This document shows, piece by piece, positions 1 to 8,086 of a stretch of 64,000 bases of DNA (positions within the stretch are counted from its first letter, which is position 1; every line of letters starts with the position of its first letter). Location of the stretch: positions 1 through 64,000 of the forward strand of contig CAJXRF010000008.1 of the NCBI GenBank assembly GCA_913058575.1, read 5' to 3'. The notes under the pieces were generated by a model. That model was not told the DNA's origin. It made no database searches and saw only the letters and a program-made list of their open reading frames with translations. A program made the position numbers and the translations under genes. The DNA comes from an uncultured Bermanella sp. (GTDB taxonomy: Bacteria > Pseudomonadota > Gammaproteobacteria > Pseudomonadales > Oceanobacteraceae).

Positions 1-238
1 AATCTCAATCTAAAATGTCGATATAACTTGCAACAATAGGACGGGTCCATATAAGCAATATTTTAGGGTATGCCCAGGGATGGCGGTCATTTAGGGCTGC
101 TGCAAACAGACACTGCCTACGGCCGTGTAGGGGATCTTTATTTTGTTGGGAACAAAAAATAAAGGGTTATGGAAGGTTATTACTGCGATTTTTCCCCCAC
201 CTTCTTCACATTATGACAAATCGATCTTTCTGGTTAGG
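1..238. other. Non-coding start of window, upstream of the first acyl-CoA dehydrogenase
   Basis: I see no open reading frame with family resemblance in this stretch. At about 136-164 an imperfect A/T-rich inverted repeat (CTTTATTTTGTT pairing with AACAAAAAATAAAG) could be a terminator or leader hairpin of a gene left of the window. The recognisable promoter of the next gene starts at 239. Confidence 0.5.
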
Positions 239-267
239 TTGACAGATTTCAATTCTAAACGTATGTT
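239..267 (+). promoter_or_regulatory. Sigma70-type promoter of the first acyl-CoA dehydrogenase
   Basis: TTGACA at 239-244, a 17-nt spacer, then TATGTT at 262-267, about 70 nt before the start codon. The same layout, with the same -35, spacer length and -10, precedes the paralogue at 2546, which argues that both are real. Confidence 0.65.
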
Positions 268-268
268 T

Positions 269-282
269 CAAACAAGTGTTTG
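269..282. promoter_or_regulatory. PsrA-like operator (CAAAC-N4-GTTTG)
   Basis: The palindrome CAAAC AAGT GTTTG starts 1 nt after the -10, so a bound repressor would cover the transcription start. It fits the C/G-AAAC-N2-4-GTTT-G/C motif known for PsrA, the TetR-family fatty-acid sensor of pseudomonads that represses beta-oxidation genes. The site is seen in the sequence; its regulator is inferred. Confidence 0.55.
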
Positions 283-340
283 ATTTGATGATAATGGGTC
301 AAATCTAAGAATTAACGAAAAACCCAAATAGAGGTTCGTC

Positions 341-2146
341 ATGCCAGAATATAAAGCGCCGCTACGTGAATTTAAATTTATCTTGGATGAAGTGCTGGAA
401 ATGCCAGCCCATTATGCCAGCTTGCCAGCCTATGCTGATCTAGCCACCCCAGACATGGTAGATGCCATCATTAATGAAGGGGCCAAGTTCTGTGAAAATA
501 TCATTGCGCCTCTTAACCGCTCTGGTGATATTGAAGGTTGTACTCACCACGCCGATGGTTCTGTTACCACCCCAACGGGCTTTAAAGATGCATATGACAA
601 ATACGTAGAAGCGGGCTGGTGTTCATTGGCCCATGATGAAGAATTTGGTGGCCAAGGTTTGCCTGAATCTTTAGGTTTGGTGATGACCGAAATGGTCAGC
701 ACGGCTAACTGGTCTTGGGGAACATACCCAGGTTTGTCTCACGGTGCTATGAATACGATTCATGCGTGGGGCACACCTGAGCAAAAAGAAACCTACATGT
801 TGCCTTTGGTAAGCGGTGAATGGACCGGCACCATGTGTTTGACGGAATCTCATTGTGGCTCTGACCTTGGCTTAATGAAGTCGAAAGCCGAACCAAATGC
901 CGATGGCTCTTACGCTATTACCGGCAGCAAAATTTTTATTACATCAGGCGAGCATGACGTAGCCGGTAACATTGTACACATTGTATTGGCGCGTATTGCT
1001 GGTGCACCTGCTGGTACAAAAGGCATTTCATTGTTTATTGTGCCTAAGTTTTTGCCTACTGAAAGCGGCGCCATTGGCGAGCGCAATGAAGTGAAATGTG
1101 GCTCTATTGAGCACAAAATGGGTATGCACGGTTCAGCTACTTGTGTCATGAACTTTGACGGCGCTAAAGGCTGGTTAATTGGCCCCGAAAATAAAGGCCT
1201 AAACTGCATGTTTACCTTTATGAATACCGCGCGAATTGGTACTGCGCTACAGGGTGTTTCTACCTCAGAAGGGTCTTTTCAAGGTGCATTAACGTACGCC
1301 AAAGACCGTTTAGCCATGCGTTCTTTAACCGGTGCTAAATTCCCAGAAAAAGCCGCTGACCCAATTATCGTGCACCCAGATGTACGTAAAATGTTGCTAA
1401 CGCAAAAAGCCTTCACTGAAGGTGGTCGTGCATTATTGTATTTAACCGCCAAACAAAATGATTTGGTTAAAGTGGGTAACACTGAAGAAGAGCGTAAAGC
1501 GGCCGATGATCTACTGGGGTTCTTAACGCCCATTGCCAAAGCCTTCTTAACAGAAGCGGGTCTTGAATCTGCTAATTATGGTGTTCAGGTTTACGGTGGC
1601 CACGGCTTTATTCAAGAGTGGGGCATGGAGCAAATTGTACGTGATGCCCGTATCTCTACTTTATATGAAGGCACCACAGGCATTCAGGCCCTTGATTTAC
1701 TTGGCCGTAAAGTGATGATGACGCAAGGTCAGTCTTTGAAGAACTTCACTAAAATGATTCATACTTTCTGCAAAGAAGAAGAAGGCAATGAAGAGCTGGC
1801 CATGTACACGGCTAAGTTAAACGAGCTAAACAAAGAGTGGGGCAACTTAACCACTCAAATTGGTATGGCTGCCATGAAGGACCGTGATGAAGTGGGTTCA
1901 GCGTCAGTTGATTATCTAATGTACTCAGGTTACGTCACCCTTGCTTACATGTGGGCCATTATTGCTCGTGTAGCCCAGAAAAAACTGGCCGAAGGCACCA
2001 CGGAAGAAGACTTCTACAAGGCGAAATTAGTGACAGCGCGTTTCTACTTCACGCGTATCCTTCCTCGTACTCTAACCCATGCTAATACCATGTTGGCAGG
2101 TGCCGATACTTTGATGGATCTAGATGCTGAGCATTTTTCCTTTTAA
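341..2146 (+). CDS. Acyl-CoA dehydrogenase, long FadE1/FadE2-type (paralogue 1)
   Basis: FAD-dependent flavoenzyme predicted to make the first, alpha-beta oxidation step on fatty acyl-CoA, passing electrons to ETF. The 601 residues contain the usual N-terminal, middle and C-terminal ACAD domains plus an extra C-terminal domain (about 470-590) typical of the 600-residue class (Pseudomonas FadE1/FadE2, DmdC). Visible motifs are the middle-domain TES-CGSDLG around 168-177, GGHGF at 419-423 and LYEGTTGIQ at 441-449, where Glu443 matches the catalytic base of MCAD. GAGG at 331-334, 6 nt before ATG, supports the start. It is very similar to the next gene (identical for long stretches, e.g. residues 314-357) but uses a less biased codon set. 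Substrate cannot be told; DmdC-like activity on methylmercaptopropionyl-CoA is the main alternative. Confidence 0.9.
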   Translation: MPEYKAPLREFKFILDEVLEMPAHYASLPAYADLATPDMVDAIINEGAKFCENIIAPLNRSGDIEGCTHHADGSVTTPTGFKDAYDKYVEAGWCSLAHDEEFGGQGLPESLGLVMTEMVSTANWSWGTYPGLSHGAMNTIHAWGTPEQKETYMLPLVSGEWTGTMCLTESHCGSDLGLMKSKAEPNADGSYAITGSKIFITSGEHDVAGNIVHIVLARIAGAPAGTKGISLFIVPKFLPTESGAIGERNEVKCGSIEHKMGMHGSATCVMNFDGAKGWLIGPENKGLNCMFTFMNTARIGTALQGVSTSEGSFQGALTYAKDRLAMRSLTGAKFPEKAADPIIVHPDVRKMLLTQKAFTEGGRALLYLTAKQNDLVKVGNTEEERKAADDLLGFLTPIAKAFLTEAGLESANYGVQVYGGHGFIQEWGMEQIVRDARISTLYEGTTGIQALDLLGRKVMMTQGQSLKNFTKMIHTFCKEEEGNEELAMYTAKLNELNKEWGNLTTQIGMAAMKDRDEVGSASVDYLMYSGYVTLAYMWAIIARVAQKKLAEGTTEEDFYKAKLVTARFYFTRILPRTLTHANTMLAGADTLMDLDAEHFSF

Positions 2147-2151
2147 CTTTT

Positions 2152-2212
2152 AAGGGCCGCAGCGCCCTTTATTGTTAACTAAAAAAGCCATAGCCCTCGG
2201 GTTATGGCTTTT
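2152..2212 (+). terminator. Double hairpin terminator after acyl-CoA dehydrogenase 1
   Basis: AAGGGC (2152-2157) pairs with GCCCTT (2164-2169) and is followed by TTATTGTT. A second, longer hairpin, AAAAGCCATAGCCC/GGGTTATGGCTTTT (2183-2212), follows directly. The latter looks like an intrinsic terminator. Confidence 0.7.
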
Positions 2213-2355
2213 CACATTGTGGCAGGGTGTTTCTTTGAAAAGCCCATAGTTGCTGGGTTTTAGAGTATTTAAGTATATTTATTGCTCAATTAAAGTTACT
2301 TAGAATTATGGCCTATACTAGGTTGATAATTGCACAAATGGATAAATTGCGCCCC
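2213..2355. other. Intergenic spacer between the first two acyl-CoA dehydrogenases
   Basis: The gap between the two genes is 399 nt. It holds the terminator above, this A/T-rich stretch in which I see no gene, and then the promoter and operator of the second paralogue. Confidence 0.5.
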
Positions 2356-2384
2356 TTGACATTGGACGCCGGCAAACGTATGTT
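2356..2384 (+). promoter_or_regulatory. Sigma70-type promoter of the second acyl-CoA dehydrogenase
   Basis: TTGACA (2356-2361), 17-nt spacer, TATGTT (2379-2384). It shares the block ACGTATGTTTCAAACA with the promoter of paralogue 1. The leader is longer here, about 155 nt to the ATG. Confidence 0.65.
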
Positions 2385-2385
2385 T

Positions 2386-2399
2386 CAAACACTTGTTTG
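2386..2399. promoter_or_regulatory. PsrA-like operator (CAAAC-N4-GTTTG)
   Basis: CAAAC ACTT GTTTG, again starting 1 nt after the -10. The half-sites match the copy at 269-282 and only the 4-nt centre differs, as expected for a conserved dimeric repressor site. PsrA is the inferred regulator. Confidence 0.55.
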
Positions 2400-2545
2400 A
2401 AGTGTGCCATTTGGGGCTTTGTTTTAGTACAAAAGACCCATACGAAATTAAGTGCAAGCTCTAGTGATTAGGAGTTTGGCTTCAATATTTAAATTGCTCA
2501 GCTACTGGGTCAAAGTAGTGCTAGAGCACGACAGCAGAGGTCTTC

Positions 2546-4354
2546 ATGCCTGAATATAAAGCTCCCTTACGTGAAATTAAATTTGTAACTGACGAAGTAT
2601 TGGATATGCCTGGCCATTACGCCAGCTTGCCAGCCTTTGCTGACGTTGCTACTCCTGACATGGTTGATGCCATTGTTACGGAAGGTGCAAAATTTTGTGA
2701 AAACGTTCTTTCTCCTCTTAATAAAGTGGGTGATGAAGAAGGTTGTACTCGTAACGACGACGGTACCGTTACTACTCCAACAGGCTTTAAAGCGGCTTAC
2801 GAGCAGTTTGTAGAAGCTGGCTGGCCTTCAATGACTCACGGCGAAGAATTCGGCGGCCAAGGTCTACCTGAATCTTTGGGCATCGTAATGTCTGAAATGG
2901 TGGGTACGGCTAACTGGTCTTGGGGCATGTACCCAGGTCTTTCTCACGGCGCCATGAACACTATTACCCGTTGGGGTTCTGCTGAGCAAAAAGAAACTTA
3001 CCTACACAAATTAGTAAGCGGTGAATGGACCGGTACCATGTGTCTTACTGAGCCAGCTTGTGGTTCTGATTTAGGTATTCTTAAGACTAAAGCTGAGCCA
3101 AATGCTGACGGTTCTTACGCTATTTCTGGTACTAAGATCTTTATCTCTGCCGGTGAGCACGACATGTCTGGCAACATCGTACATATCGTTCTAGCCCGTC
3201 TACCAGGTGCTCCAGAAGGTACTAAAGGTATTTCTTTGTTTATCGTACCTAAGTTCGTTGTTGCTGAAGATGGTTCTTTAGCCTCTGAGCGTAACGATCT
3301 AATTTGTGGTTCTATTGAACATAAAATGGGTATTCACGGTAACTCAACTTGCGTAATGAACTTCGATGGCGCTAAAGGTTGGTTGATTGGTCCTGAAAAC
3401 AAAGGCCTATTGTGCATGTTCACTTTCATGAACACAGCTCGTATCGGTACTGCACTTCAAGGTGTTGCTGCTGCTGAAGGTTCTTTCCAGGGCGCGCTAA
3501 CTTACGCTAAAGATCGTCTAGCCATGCGTTCACTAACAGGTGCTAAATTCCCAGAAAAAGCAGCTGACCCAATTATTGTTCACCCAGACGTTCGTAAAAT
3601 GCTACTAACTCAGAAAGCATTTGCTGAAGGTGGTCGTGCACTTGTTTACTTAACGTCACAGCAAAACGACATCGTTCATCACGGTAACTCTGAAGAAGAG
3701 AAAAAAGCCGCTGACGATATGCTTGGCTTCCTAACGCCTATTGCGAAAGCTTTCCTAACAGAAGTAGGTTTAGAGTCTGCTAACCACGGTGTTCAGGTTT
3801 ACGGTGGTCACGGGTTTATCGCTGAGTGGGGCATGGAGCAAATCGTTCGTGATACTCGTATTTCTACTCTTTATGAAGGCACTACTGGTATTCAAGCGTT
3901 GGATCTATTGGGTCGTAAAGTATTGATGACTCAAGGTCAGTCTTTGAAAAACTTCACCAAATTAGTTCACGGTTTCTGTAAAGAAGAAAGCGAAAACGAA
4001 GAGCTATCTTTGTACACGTCTGCACTAACAGAGTTGAACAAAGAGTGGGGCGATTTGACCATGAAGATCGGCATGACGTCTATGAAAGACCGTGACGAAG
4101 TAGGTTCTGCTTCTGTAGATTACCTAATGTATTCTGGTTACATCACGCTAGGTTACTTGTGGGCCAAGATGGCTAAAGTTGCATTAACTAAGCTAGCTGA
4201 AGGCACCACTGAAGAAGACTTCTACAAAGCTAAGCTAACCACAGCTCGCTTCTACTTCACTCGTATTCTTCCACGTACACGTTCTCACGCTGCTACTATG
4301 CTTGCTGGTTCTGATACGTTGATGGATCTAGATGCTGAACACTTCCAGTTCTAA
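2546..4354 (+). CDS. Acyl-CoA dehydrogenase, long FadE1/FadE2-type (paralogue 2)
   Basis: A 602-residue acyl-CoA dehydrogenase, a close paralogue of the preceding gene with the same domain order, the TEPACGSDLG middle-domain motif and LYEGTTGIQ with the catalytic Glu at 444. GAGG at 2537-2540, 5 nt before ATG, fixes the start. By eye the codon choice is strongly biased (mostly GGT, CGT, TCT, GTT, with many AAC and TTC) compared with paralogue 1. This suggests it is the highly expressed copy. It likely has the same reaction and ETF partner, with a possible chain-length difference. Its promoter carries the same operator as paralogue 1, so the two are probably induced together by fatty acids. 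DmdC-type activity cannot be excluded. Confidence 0.9.
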   Translation: MPEYKAPLREIKFVTDEVLDMPGHYASLPAFADVATPDMVDAIVTEGAKFCENVLSPLNKVGDEEGCTRNDDGTVTTPTGFKAAYEQFVEAGWPSMTHGEEFGGQGLPESLGIVMSEMVGTANWSWGMYPGLSHGAMNTITRWGSAEQKETYLHKLVSGEWTGTMCLTEPACGSDLGILKTKAEPNADGSYAISGTKIFISAGEHDMSGNIVHIVLARLPGAPEGTKGISLFIVPKFVVAEDGSLASERNDLICGSIEHKMGIHGNSTCVMNFDGAKGWLIGPENKGLLCMFTFMNTARIGTALQGVAAAEGSFQGALTYAKDRLAMRSLTGAKFPEKAADPIIVHPDVRKMLLTQKAFAEGGRALVYLTSQQNDIVHHGNSEEEKKAADDMLGFLTPIAKAFLTEVGLESANHGVQVYGGHGFIAEWGMEQIVRDTRISTLYEGTTGIQALDLLGRKVLMTQGQSLKNFTKLVHGFCKEESENEELSLYTSALTELNKEWGDLTMKIGMTSMKDRDEVGSASVDYLMYSGYITLGYLWAKMAKVALTKLAEGTTEEDFYKAKLTTARFYFTRILPRTRSHAATMLAGSDTLMDLDAEHFQF

Positions 4355-4375
4355 TTTGCAGTAAGTGATTTAGTT

Positions 4376-4410
4376 AAAAGCCGTCACTCATAGAGTGGCG
4401 GCTTTTTTTT
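4376..4410 (+). terminator. Intrinsic terminator after acyl-CoA dehydrogenase 2
   Basis: AAAAGCCGTCACTC pairs with GAGTGGCGGCTTTT across a 3-nt loop and is followed by a run of T to 4410. Confidence 0.9.
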
Positions 4411-4708
4411 GTCTTTAAGAAATGCCCTAACATCTTCTAGTAAATCTCCTGAGCTTTTACTCCGTTTACGCCAAATTACTTACTGGGCGGGCCTAACTAA
4501 CATGCCTTGGCTATGCTTTTGCACATGACTGGATCACAGCTTTGCAATTTTGCTTTATTTTGGATCGTGTCATGGCCACATAACTCAGATTGATTGGCGG
4601 AATAAATAGGAATGCGCGCTTATTACTACTGGTTAGTGTAAAATCGCCCGCGAAAAACAGTGCCTGGTGGAAGTAGATATTTCCGCTCATATATATAGAG
4701 GATCGAAC
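4411..4708. other. Leader and promoter region of acyl-CoA dehydrogenase 3
   Basis: The gap after the second paralogue is 354 nt and starts with the terminator. I see no gene in the rest and no PsrA-like palindrome, unlike the two upstream paralogues. A sigma54-like element lies at 4507-4523. Confidence 0.5.
4507..4523 (+). promoter_or_regulatory. Possible sigma54 (-24/-12) promoter upstream of acyl-CoA dehydrogenase 3
   Basis: TTGGC-N6-TTTGCA has GG and GC separated by exactly 10 nt, the sigma54 spacing. It matches the conserved core but lacks the full TGGCACG. It lies about 185 nt before the ATG. I identified no activator site, and a chance match is quite possible. Confidence 0.25.
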
Positions 4709-6493
4709 ATGCCTGAATATACTGCTCCTTTGCGCGATATGCGTTTCTTGTTAAATGAAGTTTTTGAAGCGGATAAGCTGTGGGCGTCTATGCCGCGTTT
4801 AGCTGAAGCCGTTGATCCTGAAACGGCTGATGCCATATTAGAAGAAGCAGGCAAAATTGCGGCGAACGTAATTGCACCACTTAACCGTGATGGTGATGAG
4901 CAAAGCTCACAGTGGAATGACGGTGAAGTAACCGCACCAGATGGCTTTAAAGAAGCTTACCAAACGTACAGCGAAGGCGGTTGGGGCGGTCTTGGTGGCA
5001 GTGCTGAATTTGGCGGCATGGGCATGCCTAAGATGCTGGTTGGCCAAGTAGAAGAAATGATTCAAGGTTCTTGTGTATCATTTGGTTTGGCACCGATGCT
5101 AACCGCCGGCGCTTGCCTTTCTGTTGCAGCACACGCAAGCCAAGAATTAAAAGAGAAATACTTACCTAACATGTACTCTGGCCAATGGGCTGGTGCCATG
5201 GATTTAACCGAGCCTCATGCCGGTACTGACTTGGGTATTATTCGCACCAAAGCTGAGCCAAACGCTGATGGTTCTTTCGCAGTAAGCGGCACCAAAATTT
5301 TCATCACTTGGGGCGAGCATGACATGGCGGAGAACATCATCCACCTTGTACTAGCAAAACTTCCAGATGCACCAGCTGGCCCTAAAGGCATTTCGTTGTT
5401 CATCGTGCCTAAGTTTTTGGTAAACGAAGACGGTTCTCTTGGTGAGCGTAATACACTTTCTTGTGGTTCTATCGAACACAAAATGGGCATTAAAGCTTCA
5501 GCCACCTGCGTAATGAATTTCGATGGCGCTAAAGGCTGGTTAGTAGGCGATGAAAACAAAGGCCTAAACGCCATGTTCACCATGATGAACTACGAGCGTG
5601 TAGCGGTAGGTATTCAAGGCATTGGTATTGCTGAAAATTCTTACCAAAATGCTGTTTTGTACGCCAATGACCGTTTACAAAGCCGTGCGCCAACCGGTAA
5701 GCAAGCCCCTGAAAAAGCCGCTGACCCAATTATTGTTCACCCAGACGTACGTCGCATGTTGTTCACTATGCGTGCGCTAACAGAAGGTGGCCGTGCTTTC
5801 TCTACTTACGCGTCTAAGTGGTTGGATATCTCTAAGTTCTCTGACAACGCGGAAGATAAGAAGCTAGCCGAAGCCATGGTGGCGCTATTAACACCAGTGG
5901 TAAAATCTTTCCTAACCGACACCGCCCATGAAAGTACGGTTGCTGGCCAACAAGTATTTGGTGGACATGGGTTCATTCGTGAATGGGGCCAAGAGCAGCA
6001 CGTACGTGATATTCGTATTACTCAAATTTATGAAGGCACTAACGGCATTCAGTCTCTTGACCTTATTGGTCGTAAGATTGCGGCAAACGGCGGTGCGTTC
6101 TTCAAGTTGTACATTGAAGAAATTAACCAATTCATAGCGTCTCAAGAAGGCAATGCAAAAATGGCCGAATTCATTACGCCATTAAAAGCAGCCGTAGCGA
6201 ATCTTGTAGACCTGACCGATTGGGTAATGGATAAAGCACAAGGCAACGCTAACGAAATCGGCGCGTCTTCTGTTGAATTCTTGCAAGTGTTTGGTTACAC
6301 CTCGTTCTCTTACATGTTTGCCATGAGCTCTGTGGTAGCCCTTGAGAAAGAAGGCAGCGAGCCTTTCTATGCTAACAAGCTAGCAACAGCACGCTTCTTC
6401 ACTAAGCGTTTATTGCCAAGATACATCTCTTTAAGCGAAGCCGTTAAAGGTGGCGCTGATTGCTTGTACGGTATGGAAGCTGATCAGTTTTAA
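4709..6493 (+). CDS. Acyl-CoA dehydrogenase, long FadE1/FadE2-type (paralogue 3)
   Basis: A 594-residue acyl-CoA dehydrogenase of the same long class, more diverged than the first two. It has TEPHAGTDLG in the middle domain, VFGGHGF and IYEGTNGIQ with the catalytic Glu, and ends with the extra C-terminal domain. I chose ATG at 4709 because GAGGAT at 4698-4703 precedes it and because MPEYTAPLR aligns with the N-termini of the paralogues. An in-frame ATG 42 nt upstream (4667) lacks both. The N-terminal third (residues 95-160, rich in Gly/Met/Ala) differs most from paralogues 1 and 2, which suggests another substrate range. The stop codon TAA is also the first three bases of the downstream repeat array. 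Confidence 0.9.
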   Translation: MPEYTAPLRDMRFLLNEVFEADKLWASMPRLAEAVDPETADAILEEAGKIAANVIAPLNRDGDEQSSQWNDGEVTAPDGFKEAYQTYSEGGWGGLGGSAEFGGMGMPKMLVGQVEEMIQGSCVSFGLAPMLTAGACLSVAAHASQELKEKYLPNMYSGQWAGAMDLTEPHAGTDLGIIRTKAEPNADGSFAVSGTKIFITWGEHDMAENIIHLVLAKLPDAPAGPKGISLFIVPKFLVNEDGSLGERNTLSCGSIEHKMGIKASATCVMNFDGAKGWLVGDENKGLNAMFTMMNYERVAVGIQGIGIAENSYQNAVLYANDRLQSRAPTGKQAPEKAADPIIVHPDVRRMLFTMRALTEGGRAFSTYASKWLDISKFSDNAEDKKLAEAMVALLTPVVKSFLTDTAHESTVAGQQVFGGHGFIREWGQEQHVRDIRITQIYEGTNGIQSLDLIGRKIAANGGAFFKLYIEEINQFIASQEGNAKMAEFITPLKAAVANLVDLTDWVMDKAQGNANEIGASSVEFLQVFGYTSFSYMFAMSSVVALEKEGSEPFYANKLATARFFTKRLLPRYISLSEAVKGGADCLYGMEADQF

Positions 6494-6664
6494 TACCATG
6501 GATGGTATGTATCCTGATAGTGTCGGGAACGACTGTCAGGGTAATACCATGGATGGTATGTATCCTAAAAATGCAGGACGCAATTTTTAGGGTAAGTTCA
6601 GGATGGTTTGTATCCTAAAAATGCAGGACGCAATTTTTAGGATGAATTCAAGCTATCCTGATAG
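6491..6664. repeat. Tandem array of ~50-bp palindromic repeats
   Basis: Three units with period 50-51 begin GGATGGTATG/GGATGGTTTG at 6500, 6551 and 6601, with a fourth partial unit (TATCCTGATAG) at 6654-6664. Each full unit holds a 9-10-9 hairpin: CCTGATAGT/ACTGTCAGG (6513-6540) in unit 1, and CCTAAAAAT/ATTTTTAGG in units 2 (6564-6591) and 3 (6614-6641). Units 1 and 2 are also preceded by the palindrome TACCAT-GG-ATGGTA (6494-6507, 6545-6558). The array begins inside the stop codon of the preceding gene. It resembles a REP/MITE-like intergenic element; I cannot name the family. Confidence 0.8.
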
Positions 6665-6680
6665 AACTTATATCTGTGCA

Positions 6681-6710
6681 TAAAAAAACCAGCTTAGGCT
6701 GGTTTTTTTA
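6681..6710. terminator. Intrinsic terminator downstream of the repeat array
   Basis: TAAAAAAACCAGC and GCTGGTTTTTTTA form a perfect 13-bp stem around TTAG. It probably ends transcription from acyl-CoA dehydrogenase 3. The remaining 110 nt to the next gene presumably hold its promoter; I see no clear consensus there. Confidence 0.9.
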
Positions 6711-6843
6711 TGCCTAGTCACTTTTAAAGGAGGCTTTGACTAAAATATTCCACGGATTGAAAAGCCTGTGCTGGGAAACTAAGTCTTTGCGGGCTAACAT
6801 AAGGCCTTTCTGAATTCTGTTGCTGTATAACAAGAGTAATAAA

Positions 6844-8028
6844 ATGGCACTCGTTAAGTATTTACAAGTTTTAGCTAAGCATGATGGATCTGACTTATAT
6901 TTGAGTACCGGAGCGCCGCCCAGTGCTAAATTTCAAGGCACGCTTAAGGCTTTGGGTAAAGAGGCGTTAAAACCTGGGCAGGTTAAAGCATTATTAGATT
7001 CAGTATTGGACGAAGCACAGAAGAAGGAATTTGAAGAGGAGTTAGAATTAAACCTTGCCATCTCAACCCCTGGCGGTGGCCGTTTTCGAATTAATGCCTT
7101 TAAACAGCGTACCGAAGTGTCGGTTGTGGCCAGAAACATCGTGACTAATATTCCCGACTTCGACACGTTAGGGCTTCCTGATGTTTTAAAAGACGTGATT
7201 ATTGCTAAGCGTGGTCTCATTTTATTTGTGGGGGGCACGGGCTCAGGTAAATCTACTTCTCTTGCATCACTGATTGATCACCGTAACAGCACTTCAACGG
7301 GCCATATTATTACCATTGAAGACCCCATTGAATTTGTCCATAAACACAAAGGCTGCATTATTAATCAGCGTGAAGTGGGCGTGGATACTAAAAGCTTTCA
7401 AGCGGCGTTAAAAAATACGTTACGCCAAGCCCCTGATGTGATTTTAATTGGTGAAATCCGTGATCGTGAAACCATGGAACACGCATTAGCATTTGCGGAA
7501 ACCGGCCACCTTGCCATTTCCACTTTGCATGCCAATAACGCTAACCAAGCGTTAGATCGCATTATTAATTTCTTCCCAGAAGAGCGTCACGCGCAAATAT
7601 TGCAAGATCTTGGCTTAAATATGCAGGCTATTATTTCCCAACGTTTGATTCCAACCATTGATAATAAAAGAGTGGCGGCGGTAGAAGTTTTACTGGGCAA
7701 TAAAACCATTCAAGAATTGATCTCTAAAGGAGATACCTCTGGTATTAAAGAGATTATGGCTAAGTCGGAAGGTTTGGGTATGCAAACATTTGATGCGGCG
7801 CTTTTTAAACTGCATGCTGCAGGTAGAATTAGTTTAGATGAAGCCATTAAAAATGCGGATTCGGCCAATAACTTACGCTTGCGTATAAAATTAAATGACA
7901 GTACCAATGGTGCCAGTGAAAATGGCGGCAGCCCCATGTCTTTATCTTTAGAAAAAACATCTGAAGAAATGCGTCACGAAAAAGAGCGAGAAAAAGAAGA
8001 AGCTGAACTAGCTGCACTCAGTCAATAA
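6844..8028 (+). CDS. pilU: PilU-like type IV pilus retraction ATPase (PilT/PilU family)
   Basis: Hexameric secretion-type ATPase predicted to drive or assist retraction of type IV pili at the inner membrane. Counting from ATG 6844 (394 residues): Walker A GGTGSGKST at 130-138, Asp box TIEDPIEF at 157-164, Walker B DVILIGEIRD at 198-207 and His box STLHANNA from 226. The C-terminal part carries TFDAALF and the NADSANNLRLRIKL ending typical of PilU rather than PilT, plus a charged Lys/Glu-rich tail. ATG 6820 is in frame upstream, but MALVKYLQ matches the family N-terminus better. It stands alone, not next to pilT, flanked by fatty-acid genes, so it may be the main PilU or an additional paralogue. 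Confidence 0.85.
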   Translation: MALVKYLQVLAKHDGSDLYLSTGAPPSAKFQGTLKALGKEALKPGQVKALLDSVLDEAQKKEFEEELELNLAISTPGGGRFRINAFKQRTEVSVVARNIVTNIPDFDTLGLPDVLKDVIIAKRGLILFVGGTGSGKSTSLASLIDHRNSTSTGHIITIEDPIEFVHKHKGCIINQREVGVDTKSFQAALKNTLRQAPDVILIGEIRDRETMEHALAFAETGHLAISTLHANNANQALDRIINFFPEERHAQILQDLGLNMQAIISQRLIPTIDNKRVAAVEVLLGNKTIQELISKGDTSGIKEIMAKSEGLGMQTFDAALFKLHAAGRISLDEAIKNADSANNLRLRIKLNDSTNGASENGGSPMSLSLEKTSEEMRHEKEREKEEAELAALSQ

Positions 8029-8046
8029 TAGCGCTATTGTTTTTAT

Positions 8047-8076
8047 AATAAGGCCACTGAATGTGGCCTTATTCTT
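8047..8076. terminator. Bidirectional terminator between pilU and acyl-CoA dehydrogenase 4
   Basis: AATAAGGCCAC (8047-8057) pairs with GTGGCCTTATT (8063-8073), with T-rich sequence on one side and A-rich on the other. It sits between convergent genes. Confidence 0.85.
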
Positions 8077-8086
8077 TTGTCGTTAA

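Noticed and set aside
4667-4708. Upstream in-frame ATG giving a 14-residue longer acyl-CoA dehydrogenase 3
   Set aside because: The extra residues are absent in the paralogues, and GAGGAT directly precedes the ATG at 4709.
5912-6145. Overlapping frames on both strands inside acyl-CoA dehydrogenase 3
   Set aside because: Both are shadows of a clear enzyme gene with its catalytic motif in this stretch.
6498-6590. A 30-codon frame inside the 50-bp repeats (MDGMYPDSVG...)
   Set aside because: It is built entirely from the palindromic repeat and lacks a ribosome binding site. The hairpin structure explains the sequence better than coding does.
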